From positions 1 to 64,000 of the forward strand of contig JAMQCK010000048.1 of NCBI GenBank assembly GCA_024196135.1: DNA of 64,000 nucleotides. The letters run 5' to 3'. Made by a program: the position numbers and the translations under genes. The stretch is from Pleurotus ostreatus/Saccharomyces cerevisiae fusant. Taxonomy: Eukaryota > Opisthokonta. The notes under the pieces are model-generated. The model made no database searches and was not told where the DNA came from. It saw only the letters and a list, made by a program, of their open reading frames with translations. How positions within the stretch are numbered: the first letter of the stretch is position 1; every line of letters starts with the position of its first letter. Positions 42,341-53,939 of this stretch are shown in pieces.

Positions 42341-45208
42341 TCAAGCCCCCGTCCTCCCCCTCAGAATCCCCATCGCCACGTTCCATCGCGCGCTGACCCT
42401 TCGCCACCACCTTCGGTTCGCCACCCCGCGATGCGAGATAGACGAGTGCGAGCGACGGAGGCTACGGTCCTTGTTCGGCGACGAGGTTCCCTTCGACGAC
42501 CGATGGGTCGAAGACTGCGGGCTCGACGACTTGCGCGAGCGGCGAGTAGAGGACTTGCGCGACCGACTCTGGAGCTCCCGGATGTCGCGATGATTCTTGG
42601 CACCCGACTTGGTCGACGAGCTCGAGGACGAGCTCGACTTCGACCTCGACCTCCGTCTGTTAAGAGGTGCAGTCGATGAGTGTTTGCTGAGCCTGGCCAC
42701 AGACGACCTCGGACTCGGCTGCCACGCATCCCGATCCAGATTCGCCGGCGTCGGCGCATGCGAGAGCGCCGATGTGTACATCGAGGTGGCCGTCGAGCGC
42801 GCCGAGTGGGCGCGGGAGGGGGCCTTAGGCGGGCGTGGGGGTGGGCCGGAGAGGGTCGTGTTGGTAGAGGGAGTCATGTTGAACGCGCTCGGCGGGGTGT
42901 TCGTGCCAGAAGATGCTGGAGAGGGTTTCTTTGTGGTCGAGTCGACATTCGCGGCGGCAGGGGCGTCTTGTGCATTCGTTTCCTTCTTCACGTCACCCTG
43001 AGCAGCCACGAGCTGCGGTCCGTCCAACTTCGTGGCCTCAGGCGCAATCGTGAACGGTGCCAGCGCAGCATTACCGAGCACTCCAGCCGTCGAGGTCGGC
43101 GCTCCAGCCGTCGAAGGCGCCACTCCAGCCTGTCCAGTCGTCGAAAGCAACGTGCCAGTCGTCCACGGAACCATGACCCGCTCATTCGCACTCGACACCC
43201 CTCGCTCCTCCGTCGGCGGCACCCAATCCGGCTCAGAGTACTTCGACAGCGAGGATACCGACGCGCACGCGGGCCAGGGGACCAGCCCATCGGGGGCCGC
43301 AGCGATGCCGTTCGGTGCCGCGTCGTTGGTCGGGGATGAGATACCATTAGGCGACGATACAATACCGTTCGTGGAGGAGCTGATGCCATTGGGTGAGGAG
43401 CTGATGCCATTGGGCGAGGACGCGAGCCCGTTGATGGACGACACGGACGGCACAACACCACTGTGCGCATCCACATACCCAGACACGAACCCATTGGTGA
43501 AGGGTACGGTGGGATGGCTTGAAGTCGACGCGCGGTGCGCGGGGCTGGGTCTGATGACGGGCATCTCGAACGGTGGCGAGGGAGGTCTGTTCGATGCAGG
43601 CGGCTCGAGAGCTCGAGCGGGAGCGGGAGTACCCGAGAGAGATCTCGTTGGCGCAGAGAAAACTGGCGAAGGAGGTAGCGCAGCCGCCGTCACTGCAGAA
43701 AAGACCGGTGCTGCCGCCTTCGGCGGGGTCGTACTCGCAGCCAGCCTTGGACTCTGTCTAGGCGAGGTAGACTTGCCGACCGCTGGCCCATCCTCCTTCT
43801 CCACCAGCGGAAACCTCGTCGCGAGCTTGTCCGTCGCCGCGGGCGTCGGCGGGTACGCGCCCGGCATGCGGCCGACCAACTGCGACTTGCCAGCCGATGA
43901 GGCATATACGGCGTATCCAGGCGAGGTCAAGACGCGCGGACGCGCGAACAGCTCAGAAGGGCGGGGCGGGGTCGCGGTAGGGGCGACGATAGGAGGAGCT
44001 GGAGCAGGAGCGGGCGTTGACGCTGTAGCTATGGCAGGCGAAGGAGATAAGGCAGGCGCAGGAGGCGACGCGGGCTTCGGGAAAGGCGCGAGGACGGTCT
44101 GGGAGCTCGCTCCCGACACAGTGCCTGCCAGCCCCAGTCCGAGTCCCAGATCGAGCGCGCGGTCGATGCCGAGAGCAGCGTCCAGCGCCGCGGCAGCTTT
44201 CTCGGCGGCGTCGTCCTCAGCTTCCCGCGCCTGGTCGTTCTCGTCGACAACCTCTGCCTCCTCTTTGCTGACCGGAACCTCCTCCTTGGCTGGCTCGTCC
44301 TTGACCAGCGCCCCCGGAGGCAGCTCGCCCTCCCCGTCGACCTCCATGACCGCGCGCAGCACGTCGTTCCAGTCGTTATCTCCCGCCGCGGGCGCCAGCG
44401 TCGGCGCCGGCAGCGGCACGAACGGGATCTCCACCTCAGGTAATCCTTCCAAAAAGGCAGAACCCCCGACCCGGTGCCCCCTTGAGCTGGTGCTCGGCCG
44501 CGAGACAGCCGAGTCGTCCGACCTGATGAGCTCCTCCGACTCCGCGTGGTCCTCAGAAACGCGCCCGAGCGCCGTGCCGTGACCGTCGATGGACTCTGCT
44601 GCGACGCGCGCGTCCTCGGTAGCGGGGAAGCCATCAGTGCGCGCGCGGCCATGGTCCACCTGCACCCCATGCTCGTTCGTCTGCCGCTCGCTGTTGACCT
44701 GCGCGGACGACCGCCGCCCACTCAGCCTCGGCCACGAAGCGCGCAGCACCGCCGACATCGAGCGCGGCGAGAGCGAGCCCGGCCGGCTCAGCACGCTGCT
44801 TGTGTCCGTCTGCGCGGGGCTCCATACGGTGGGCACGTCCGTCGGCGACTGCGTCGCCCTTCGATCAGAGAGCTTGAGTGTCGAGGATAGGCGCCATGCC
44901 GAGCTCGGCCGCACTAGGGGCGAAATAGACCGTGGGAGGGGCGATTTGGCGCGTCCTCGAGGCGTGGAGGACACGGGCGTCGGGGACTCCAGAGGCGCCG
45001 CTGGCAGCGCTGGCGACGCGGGAGGCGTCTCCAACTTCTGCGAGGCAACTAGAGCTGGTGACCTAGCCCCGAGGGCGGGCGATAGAGGCGGCGAGAGGGA
45101 CAACTGGGGCGACGGCGTCCTCGAGAGCACGGACAGATCCAGCGTAAAGTCCGGGAATTCGAAGCCTGGCGACGGGCTGTGCGAGCGTACAATCAGCAAG
45201 AGGCCCAT
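42341..45208 (-). CDS. Large disordered Ser/Pro/Ala-rich protein
   Basis: One uninterrupted frame of 955 residues runs from the ATG at 45208 (MGLLLIVRSHSPSPGFEF). It is low complexity throughout, with many SP and TP sites (PSPQLSLSPPLSPALG) and an acidic Ala/Glu stretch (EEVPVSKEEAEVVDENDQAR). There is a run of short SSPNGI-type repeats (43290-43440), then a C-terminal RS-like basic tail (NRRRSRSKSSSSSSSSTKSG and RSRKSSTRRSRKSSS). No folded domain is recognised. The SP/TP density suggests CDK/MAP-kinase phosphorylation, and the RS tail suggests nuclear RNA-related binding; both are inference. The antisense strand is also open for 516 codons, as expected from GC-rich composition. Confidence 0.75.
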   Translation of the reverse strand: MGLLLIVRSHSPSPGFEFPDFTLDLSVLSRTPSPQLSLSPPLSPALGARSPALVASQKLETPPASPALPAAPLESPTPVSSTPRGRAKSPLPRSISPLVRPSSAWRLSSTLKLSDRRATQSPTDVPTVWSPAQTDTSSVLSRPGSLSPRSMSAVLRASWPRLSGRRSSAQVNSERQTNEHGVQVDHGRARTDGFPATEDARVAAESIDGHGTALGRVSEDHAESEELIRSDDSAVSRPSTSSRGHRVGGSAFLEGLPEVEIPFVPLPAPTLAPAAGDNDWNDVLRAVMEVDGEGELPPGALVKDEPAKEEVPVSKEEAEVVDENDQAREAEDDAAEKAAAALDAALGIDRALDLGLGLGLAGTVSGASSQTVLAPFPKPASPPAPALSPSPAIATASTPAPAPAPPIVAPTATPPRPSELFARPRVLTSPGYAVYASSAGKSQLVGRMPGAYPPTPAATDKLATRFPLVEKEDGPAVGKSTSPRQSPRLAASTTPPKAAAPVFSAVTAAALPPSPVFSAPTRSLSGTPAPARALEPPASNRPPSPPFEMPVIRPSPAHRASTSSHPTVPFTNGFVSGYVDAHSGVVPSVSSINGLASSPNGISSSPNGISSSTNGIVSSPNGISSPTNDAAPNGIAAAPDGLVPWPACASVSSLSKYSEPDWVPPTEERGVSSANERVMVPWTTGTLLSTTGQAGVAPSTAGAPTSTAGVLGNAALAPFTIAPEATKLDGPQLVAAQGDVKKETNAQDAPAAANVDSTTKKPSPASSGTNTPPSAFNMTPSTNTTLSGPPPRPPKAPSRAHSARSTATSMYTSALSHAPTPANLDRDAWQPSPRSSVARLSKHSSTAPLNRRRSRSKSSSSSSSSTKSGAKNHRDIRELQSRSRKSSTRRSRKSSSPQSSTHRSSKGTSSPNKDRSLRRSHSSISHRGVANRRWWRRVSARWNVAMGILRGRTGA

Positions 45209-46646
45209 CTCAATTCCAAACCCAACACCCACCTCTCAACAGCGCTCATGGTGCTGCGCTCGACACGTTGGACGTGGTGGAGGGGGGCAAGAAAGGAGTG
45301 ACCCTCAAGAGCTTAGAGGCCGCAACGTGCAGAAGAAGCCAAACAGAACTTTTCCAGCATACAGCGGGCCGCAGGAGATTACGTCGGGTCGCGCGGCAAT
45401 CACAGATAGCGGCGGGGGTGGCGAATACGAGCCGGTCTACTGACGGATAGCCAGGAATGTATGGGACGTGGTCCAGCTGAGCGGTCGTCCTTGGCTCGTG
45501 GGCCATCTTCGTCGACGTTGGGGGCTGTAGGAGGTTACCTCGTGAAGCCAAAGCGGACGTGGGCGTTGCTTCATACGCACCGAGATGGACGTCCTGGTCC
45601 CAACGTGGCAACGGGTTGTATAGAGTGAGGACAACGTGCCTACAAAGTCGGCCCCGAGGAGATAGAGACGAGCTAAGAGGGCACCTAGCGCGTCCTTGGC
45701 GCCGGGAAGACCTTTGGTCGGGTGAGTATCGTGATGTCCTCCCACTGCGCTTACGCACCTGGACCGTCATCGTCACCCTTTCGAGCTGGGCTCTGAGGTC
45801 GGCATGGGCACAACCGGGATGCGATGCTTCCCCTGTTCATAGTACGAGCTGCACAAGGCATTTCAGAAGCAAGACAAGGTCAGCTGGTGAAGACAAGGAT
45901 AGCCAAAGATAGTCCTTCAATAGACTTGCACGCAGACGACACCTAACCCTCATAACGTTGCTCAACCGATCCAGAGCGCGCTAACTTCAACACAACATGG
46001 AACATTGCTCAGCTCTCTCACACTACGACAAGAAAAGGTATAGATGTACGACCTCTGGTAAGGAATCCGCCCCACGCCGGATGCCTCCGACCGCCGTCAG
46101 GCAGTTGCGGACTCCAGCTGAGGCCGTCAATCGCTCTGGAGCCCACGGTAGACTCCTGCGAGACGAGCGCCTGACGATACGCCAGGTCGCATCATCGCAG
46201 GGGGACAATAGTGCGGGCCCGGAATGAGTTGGAAGAAACCCGTGGTGGAAAATTTCGCGCGCCTTGGGTGGTGTTTGTTTGGCCAGGGCGTGGGGTGGAA
46301 ACAAGGCACGCGCCACGTGGAATGACAAGCGGGCGTCCACAAGTCCTGTAGACCTCAGCTGCAGCATCCTTGGCGCAAGGACTTGGCGGACGGAGATGGG
46401 GGACAGTCATTAGAAGCATACACACATAGTGGCATAAGCATAGAGACGTAGAGTACCTGGATAGAAAAGGGTATAGCAATAATGTTACGTATGCTACACT
46501 TTTAGAGTCCGTCGTTACAAGGCATAGAGACATGGTACAAGGGAATGTTGAATCCGAAAGAATATTATGGTGAAGGAGAGTGGAGAGGGCAAGCTATCGA
46601 GGAGGGAGAAAGAAAGGGGAGAAGAAAGAACGAGAGACGAAGCACC
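45209..46646. other. No confident gene
   Basis: Several minus-strand frames (for example around 45437-45776) have plausible protein-like stretches such as DALGALLARLYLLGADFVGTL, but there is no consistent start and splice pattern. It may be a decayed or fast-evolving gene. Confidence 0.4.
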
Positions 46647-48127
46647 TCAAGTCTCCGCTGCCATCTGCCGCTCGACGACTTGCATCGCCTCATCGAGCGA
46701 CATATCGAAGTCGGCGGGCTCGAAGGCGCACGAAAACGAACCGCGCTTCACCTGCTCGGGTGCGCTGGTGAGGGAGCCTGCTCCCGCGAGACCACCACCC
46801 ACTCCCTTGCCTTCGCCGCCGAAGCTGTCATGCTGACCCGCGACACCGATCCGCTGGCATCGGTCCTCGCTTGCGTCGTGTTCCCCCTCATCGTCGTCCT
46901 CGCTCCCATCCTCCGTCGTACTCTCCCCATCCTCGCTCTCCAGCACGCTCAGGTCGTATCCGGAGTTGTAGAACCGCATCACGCGCTCGGCCTCCTCGTC
47001 CGAGAAGTCGCCCATCGGGTCCTCCTCGTCGAAGTCGAGGTCAGCCATCGCGTAGTTGAAGCCTGAGGCCGCGTTGGAGTGCTCTGTGCCATCGAAGCCG
47101 TGCGCCGCGTTAGAGTGCAGTGTGTGCGCCGCATCGTCGCCGAACGCCAGCGCCATCGGATTCTCCGCACCACCCAACCCCGGCGCCTCCCACCCCAAAT
47201 CATACTCATCGTACACCTCGCGCAAATCTGCAGCGAGCAGCGCATCCGCGCGCATCCGGCGCCACGCGTCCTTCTCCTCGTCCGTCATCCCCTCCTCGTC
47301 CGTCATCCCCTGCTCGTCAACGTCCTCGCTGGTAGCGCGCGCAAGTCCACTCGCCCCCTCCGCTCTCCCCTCCCTCCCCAGCTCCCACCGCACCTTGCTC
47401 TGCACGACCCACTCGTCCAGCCGGCGCCACGGCTCCGCCTGCGAGTGCGTCTGGATCCTGGGCGGCTCGGTGGGGAGCGTCGGGGCGTGCAGGAGGGCGA
47501 AGGAGTGCGCGACGTCGGAGGTGCCGAGACCCTGGTACCAGTGCTCGACCGTGGCGCGCATCTCGCGGAGGAACTTGATGGCTGGTATTCACTTTAGTAT
47601 TACCCCATAACATCTCGAGCATCCCGAGAGAGGCCTCGAACACTCACCCTCCCGCACCACATCTGCCATCCTCTCCGGGTCCGCGCCCGCGCCATACCCC
47701 TCCGGCAGCTCCTTCCACAAGAGCCTGAAGAACGCGTTCTGCCGGAGGTACTGCTCGATGCTCGGCGCGACGATGATGGGCGGGATCTCGTCCTGCACGG
47801 CGTACCGCATGAGGGGCGCGACGCCCATGACGGCCTCGAGCATCGCGAGCTCGTTCTTGAGGTGGCGCGCGTAGCGGATGGCTGGCGCATATCTATCAGC
47901 GGATAAGCCAACTGGTGAAGTAGTGAGCACATACCACGATCAAGCAGATACATCCAGCCGCCCTGGAAGGCGTTCCCGCGCGGGTAGCCGGTCCCGGGGT
48001 TGAGCGCGGGGCGCATCTCCTGGGGGAGGACGTCGTAGAGGTCCCAGAGCTGCTGCACCGTCTTGCGGTACTCCTTGGGGTCCTCGATGGGGCGGATGAT
48101 GTGCGGGACGACGGGGAAGATGGCCAT
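46647..48127 (-). CDS. Hypothetical protein with acidic C-terminal half
   Basis: Exons are about 48127-47931 (or 47935), 47892-47648 and 47581-46647, roughly 458 residues. The second intron is clear (GTGAGT to ATACCAG, 66 nt). The first is ambiguous: a good GTATGT donor is out of phase with the only fitting acceptor, while GTGCTC four bases later is in phase but leaves a 38-nt intron. The N-terminus, with VVPHIIRPIEDPKEYRKTVQQ, and the second exon (YARHLKNELAMLEAVMGVAPLM) look globular. The C-terminal part is acidic and repetitive (EEDPMGDFSDEEAERVM, TTEDGSEDDDEGEHD). No family is recognised. Confidence 0.7.
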
Positions 48128-48854
48128 GGTAGTGATATGGTATATTGATGAGATATGTGATTAGATGAGTAGGTTAGTCGAAGGGGCACGCTCTTCGAGG
48201 CGTAGTTCGTCGCAGTGATCAGGTCGTAGTGAAAGAGAACGTCGCACTTATTAGCGGATCCGTAAGCCGGCGGAGGTAGCAAGTCGCTCGATCAACGAGC
48301 CGGGAGCGAGGCGTGTGGGACTGGTGGCCTGACTCGCATTCACGCCGGGGCTTATAAGAAACGCGCCTTATTGTCTTTTGTCCGCCATGCGAGGCGCCGA
48401 TAACGGCCGGGGACGTATGCGGATGGACCAAAGCAGTATGCGGCGCGCCAAGAGCGCGGCGGGAAGCATGGTGATGGTGATGTGGAGGGCGTCAATTATG
48501 GACGATCTATTGTGTTGGCGGGCGCGAGGACAATAGCAAGACAATAACGCGGGACCGATGTGCCTGCACGAGGCCGTACGTCTTGTTGGGACCGTGAGTG
48601 ATATATCAACGGTGATGCGGGAGTCAGGTATATGTTGTCGCGTCCGAGTGGAGAGAATAGTGATTCTCTGCGCCGTTGAGTTCTGCTCGAGTCAACATGG
48701 TCGAAGACAAGAATGGGTCCGGAGGCATCGGAGTCCGGAGCCGTCAATTGACCGGCGCCGGCAACTTTCACGATCACGTGCAGTAGTGCGGTTACTTCCC
48801 CTCTTTGTCCCCTCTGCAATTTGAATGACTCTCATCTCGATCGCCCGTACTTTC
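48128..48854. other. No gene seen
   Basis: Upstream region of the minus-strand hypothetical gene; no clear TATA or open frame is seen. Confidence 0.5.
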
Positions 48855-49310
48855 ACAGCGTTTTCGGAAAACCTTGTCATGAACGAACTTTTTTCGTGCG
48901 CTATCCCAAAAACCTAAAACACGAAACTCGTGGGAACGGCTGCGAAGTTCCTGGCTGGCGCGCAGCGCCAAGCTGACTTCCTCGACGGTGAGCACCCAAG
49001 GCAGCTTTGGCGGGCTTCCCGTCGTCGCTGACGACGATTGAAGGCCGTCTGACAACCAGGAAAGTCGCTAATCGAGCGTCAGAGCGTCGTCCTGTGCAGA
49101 GACCGCCCATGGGCCATCCCATGAGGGCTACAGAGTAGCTGAGTCCTTGCCTGCCCTCGTCGACGTTGGGCTTGGCATCCCTGCCCCGCGAGCCTCAAGG
49201 CGCGCTTCAAGCAGGAAGTGAGCATCTATCTTTGAGTTTTTCTATTCTTAGGATTTTTGGACGACGCTCAGAAAAAAGTTGCAGATGACAAGGTTTTCCG
49301 AAAACGCTGT
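48855..49310. mobile_element. MITE-like element with terminal inverted repeats
   Basis: The left end carries ACAGCGTTTTCGGAAAACC running on to TTGTCAT. The right end carries the exact reverse complement, giving 26 matching bases. The similarity continues imperfectly (AACTTTTTTC in both) to about 45 bp. The element is 456 bp and has no transposase. If the real end is CAGCG, the right side is flanked by TA and the left by CA. This could be a TA target site as used by Tc1/mariner/pogo elements, with one base changed. It sits between two genes, about 255 bp upstream of the DHTKD1-type gene. No second copy was noticed in the window. Confidence 0.7.
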
Positions 49311-49565
49311 AAACCACCATGCAATGAGATTTTCCTTTCAGTTCTCCTTTTGGTCGTGCACATACATAGCTGGCGGGCAGCCTCCGCATCCAACGTATTC
49401 ACGTTCGCGACATCCAACACGACGATGACATCGATTAGTTCCGGGGTACTCGCGTGGGCGAACATGTCCCGCGGGGTCAGCTGAACGGACGGACCTAGGC
49501 GCGCACGTTTTACGTCTGCGCTGAATCCCTGTCTCTCCTCTTCCTGAACAACGACGACCCCCAGG

Positions 49566-52500
49566 ATGCTCCGCCAATCACCTATCTTCCTCCGGGGCCA
49601 GCGTCTGCAGCGCATCCCCGCCGCCCTCCGCGCGTACCACGACGAGTCCTTCGGGTATCGCGCGGCCAGGGTGCATGAAGTGCCGGATTGTGCGTGGCTG
49701 ACCCCTTTCCTATATACTTCGCAAGCTCACTGTGATACGCCGCGACAGATACGCCGGAGCAGCTGGCGAACCGCGCTGCCAATGCGTCCCTGCAGCGCTA
49801 CGCCGACATGCTGCGCTCGCACGGGCATCGGGCTGCGAACATCGACCCGCTCGGGCTCGTCGCGCGCGATCCGGTCGCTGCGCTCGATCCGTCGCGCTAC
49901 CACCTCAGCGGCGCCTACGACGTGGACGGCATCATCTTCGCGGGTCAGGAACAGGAAGGTCCATGGGAGCTGAAGGACATCGTGGAGCACCTGAACGCGG
50001 TGTATGTGGGCCGTATCGCGTATGAGGTGCGTGTCCAAAGTGTATGGTGAACGTGCGATGTACTGAACCACTTGACAGTACATGCACTCCCCGCACAAGG
50101 CCGAGCGTCTGTGGTTCATGCGCCACCTTGAAACGCTCAAGCCACGTCCTGCGCCGGACCGCAAACGCATCCACTCCCTCCTCGCCAACAGCGAAGCTCT
50201 CGACAAGTTCCTCCAGCTCAAGTTCCCCAACCTGAAGCGGGTACGTCTTGTCGTGCACCTCCCCTTCATAGTGCTGATGATTCAAATATTAGTACGGCCT
50301 CGAAGGTGGTGAATCCATGATCCCAGCGCTTGACTCTCTATTCCGCGTCGCGGCGCAAGGTACACTTGATTCCTCCCGCGGCTCTGAACCCCATTTGACT
50401 CTGCCCTCTAGCCGGTGTCGAACATACTGTCCTCGCCATGCCACATCGCGGACGCCTGAACGTACTTCTCGGACTGTTAGGCTACCCGCCCGCAGGCCTA
50501 TTCCGAAAGATTAAAGGGGGCAGCGAAATTCCGGAGGAGTTTACCGAAGGGCAGGTAAGCCATCGAGCCGTACAACGGTGTTCTACAACTACAGGGCTGC
50601 TACCCTTCCCTCATGTGTCTAACAAAGACCGACCTCGCTTCAGGAAGACGTCCTCGACTACCGCGCCGCGGAGGGCGACGTCCTCAGCCATCTCACAGCC
50701 GTGAAAGACCTAGAGTACGACGGACGGCACATCGAGGTCGAGCTCTTGCCGAATCCGTCGCATCTGGGTGCGTACGAGCGTCCCCCTTGCTCTCCCCTGC
50801 ACCTTTTGTTCCCGCTCCTCCATCCGTCACTTCGCGCTCGACCAATGACGGCGAGACTTACCGATCGACCTTCCAGAGGCCATAAACCCCATCGCCCTCG
50901 GCAAGGCGCGCGCCAAGCAATACTCCCTCCTCAAGTCCTCCCCCGCCGACTGCGCCCTCGGCGACCGCGTGCTATGCGTGCAAGTGCACGGCGACGCGAG
51001 CTTTACGGGGCAGGGCGTGGTCATGGAGGGCATCGGGCTGAGCAACTTGCCGCACTACACGACGGGGGGCAGTGTGCATTTGGTAGTCAAGTGAGTTCGC
51101 TTGTTCTATTCAGAAGGGGAATCGGCCAGCTGTGTGAGGACGCATACTGATCGGGATGCTCGTGTCGCAGTAACAAGTGAGTGCCGCTCTCTTGATCAAG
51201 GCCATCGCAGAATTTCATGCGATAATTCTAGCATCGGCTACACCACTCCGGCCCACGGCGCGCGCTCGTCGATGTACTGCTCGGATATTGGCAAGATGGT
51301 CGGCGCGCCGGTGTTGCATGTGAATGGGGACTATCCGGAGGGTGAGGGGCTGGTTGCATCGTAGAGTCAAGGCGGTGGCTGATCCATGACTAGACGTCGG
51401 GCGTGCGATGGAAGTCGCCTTCGCGTATCGCGATCGCTTCCGAAAGGTAGGTTGATTTGAACTCATAGCTGGCGCACCGAGGCTGAAGTCTCCCTAGGAC
51501 GTGATCGTTGACCTGCTCGTTTACCGGCGGTGGGGGTAAGGGCCGTCTCTTGCGCTTCTCGTCGTCCGACTCAATTTCTCTTAAGGCACAACGAACTCGA
51601 CGTCCCCGACCTCACCAGCCCGAAGATGTATGAGAAGATCCGCGCGCGGCAGTCCGTGCCACAACTATACGCCTCCCGGCTCGTGGTAAGCCCATCCTCC
51701 CTCCTCCTTCTATCATCCCAATCATTGACTGATGATCCTCGTCCCCCAGGCCGACGGCACACTCACTCCCCAAGAAGCCGAGCGCGAGCGCACCGCGTAC
51801 AAAGCTACGCTCGAAGCCGAACTCGCGCGCGAGGCCGCCACGGACCCTACCGCCAATAAACCCGCCTACCAGCCCGAGTGGAAGACCCCGCCCGGGTGGG
51901 AGGGGATTGTGTGGACGGCGTCCAAGGAGGCCGTTCGCGACCCTAGCACGGGTGTCCAGGAGGCTACGCTGGCGGAGATTGGGCGCGCGAGCGTGGAGGT
52001 GCCGGAGGGGTTTGTGAGTGTCTTGAAGTGATATACTGGGTGGGGTGTGGGAAGGATGAAGAGGCGAATGCTGACGATGGCGAAATTTACAGGCTCTCCA
52101 CGATAAGCTCCGGCGGCATATCAAGCATCGGCTGCAGGCTGTTGACGCTGGCCAGGGATTGGATTGGGCGACTGCTGAGGTTTGTTTCTAATCCCTACCG
52201 TCGATCCTCCTCGCCAGAATTCAAAACCCCAATTCCCTAGGCCATGGCCTTCGGCACCCTCCTCCTCGAGGGCAACGACGTGCGCATATCCGGCCAGGAC
52301 GTCGGGCGCGGCACGTTCAGCCAGCGGCACGCGATGTTCGTGGACCAGCAGACGGAGCGGACGGTCGTCCCTCTGAATGATTGGGCGGAGAGGAGTGGCG
52401 CGGGGACGAGGGGCAGTGGGAGGTTGGAGTTGGCGAACAGTACGCATTTCCGTTCCCTTCAAAGTCAAGTTGACGAAACGCACGAACACAGGCTCGCTCA

Positions 52501-53605
52501 GTGAGATGGCCGTGCTTGGGGTATGTAGAGGTCTTTACTACTCATCCGTGCAGTTGTTCATATTTCCCTCAAGTTTGAGTACGGCGCTAGCTGGGAGCGG
52601 CCGACGTTGTTGCCAATATGGGAGGCGCAGGTACGCCGGACACACGCTGCCGCGCCTCAGCTGTACTGACATCTCCATCCAGTTCGGCGACTTTTTCAAC
52701 GGAGCGCAGGTCATCATAGACACCTTCATCTCGTCGGCCGAGAGTAATAGCCTTCCACCTTTTCGTCTCCATAGTACTGACCCCGACCTCAGCGAAATGG
52801 CTCCGGCAAAGCGGGATCGTCCTCCTTCTACCCCACGGACTCGATGGCGCGGGACCGGAGCACTCGTCCTCGCGTATCGAGCGGATGCTTCAGGTACCTT
52901 GACCACTGATCGTTGTCCTGCTGTTCGCTAAAACCCCCGCAGCTCACCAACGACCCCTTCACCTTCCAACCCACGGAGCCGAACGTGAACATGCACGTCA
53001 CGTTCCCGACGACACCAGCGCAGTACTTCCACCTCTTGCGGCGGCAGATGGCGCGCAACTTCAGGAAGCCATTGATCGTGGCAGGGCCGAAAGGCTTGTT
53101 GCGTCTACCGGTAAGTCGCTAGGACCGTCTATGAAGTATCGGCATGCTTAACTAGTTTCAGGCCGCCGGCTCCTCCCTTGCAGACATGGCGCCAGTCACC
53201 TCCTTCCAGCCCGTGCTCGACGACCCCACGATCTCCGACCCATCAAAGGTCGACCGCGTACTCCTCGTCTTCGGCAAGCTCTACTACGAGCTCGCAAAGG
53301 CCCGCGACGCATCGTCGCCCACCACCGCCATCGTCCGCCTGGAAGAGCTCGCGCCCTTCCCCTTCGCCCGCCTACGCTCCGTGCTCGAGCGCTATGCGAA
53401 CGCGTCCCGGTTCGTGTACGTACAGGAGGAGCCGCGGAATCAGGGCGCGTGGGGGCATGTGGCGGCGCGCGTGAAGACGGGCGTGCTTCCGGAGGGGAAG
53501 GAGCTGGAGTATGTTGGGCGGGGTCCGAGTGCGCTGCCCGCGCCAGGTCTTGGGGCGCTGTATAAGGCGCAGCAGGCCGAGCTGATCAGGCGAGCGCTGG
53601 CATAA
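49566..53605 (+). CDS. DHTKD1: 2-oxoacid dehydrogenase E1, DHTKD1 type
   Basis: Twenty-one exons fit in phase, 942 residues: 49566-49689, 49749-50026, 50079-50240, 50293-50359, 50412-50554, 50644-50767, 50877-51090, 51171-51176, 51232-51341, 51394-51446, 51498-51535, 51586-51685, 51750-52013, 52093-52179, 52241-52439, 52492-52520, 52574-52630, 52683-52743, 52793-52893, 52943-53110, 53162-53605. The N-terminus is basic with no acidic residues ([16 protein letters not shown]), as in mitochondrial presequences. The thiamine-diphosphate motif is [10 protein letters not shown] (G338-D339) and NNN (371-373), with 31 residues between D and N as in this family. Other landmarks are [21 protein letters not shown] and [10 protein letters not shown]. 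Sequences such as [19 protein letters not shown] fit DHTKD1 (2-oxoadipate dehydrogenase, lysine/tryptophan breakdown) better than the Krebs-cycle OGDH. It would work with E2/E3 subunits in the matrix. Confidence 0.93.
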
Positions 53606-53881
53606 CCGCGGTGGGAAGAAATATGTAAACGCGTACGAGTAACGACGAAGCGAAGGGATCTTCGAAATCTTTACTACACTTGTTACTGGCGCAAATGCCC
53701 ACAGGCCGGCTGGCTTCACAGATATCTCGTCCACGGCGAATGTGGCGTATGTGAATATAGACCCACGTGCCAACCGGCGATGGCCGAGTAGATGAGGCGC
53801 GTCCACCCTTCCAGTCTTCTTCCTACTACCAAAGACAGCCAGCCAGCCAGCCGTTTGCCTCCCTTAAGCAGGTCCCGCTGA
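53606..53881. other. Intergenic, presumed 3' UTR and promoter
   Basis: Between the dehydrogenase stop codon and the 5' UTR of the next F-box gene. A short CAGC repeat (AGCCAGCCAGCCAGCC) is seen near 53840. Confidence 0.4.
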
Positions 53882-53939
53882 GTGAGTATATTTCTGCTCG
53901 CTTGTAGAAGATCCGTTCTGATGACAATTACAGCGCACT

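Noticed and set aside
43032..44582. 516-codon plus-strand frame opposite the disordered protein
   Set aside because: It is low complexity and antisense to a longer frame; composition explains it.
45246..45776. Minus-strand frames upstream of the disordered protein
   Set aside because: Stretches look protein-like, but no consistent start or intron model could be made.
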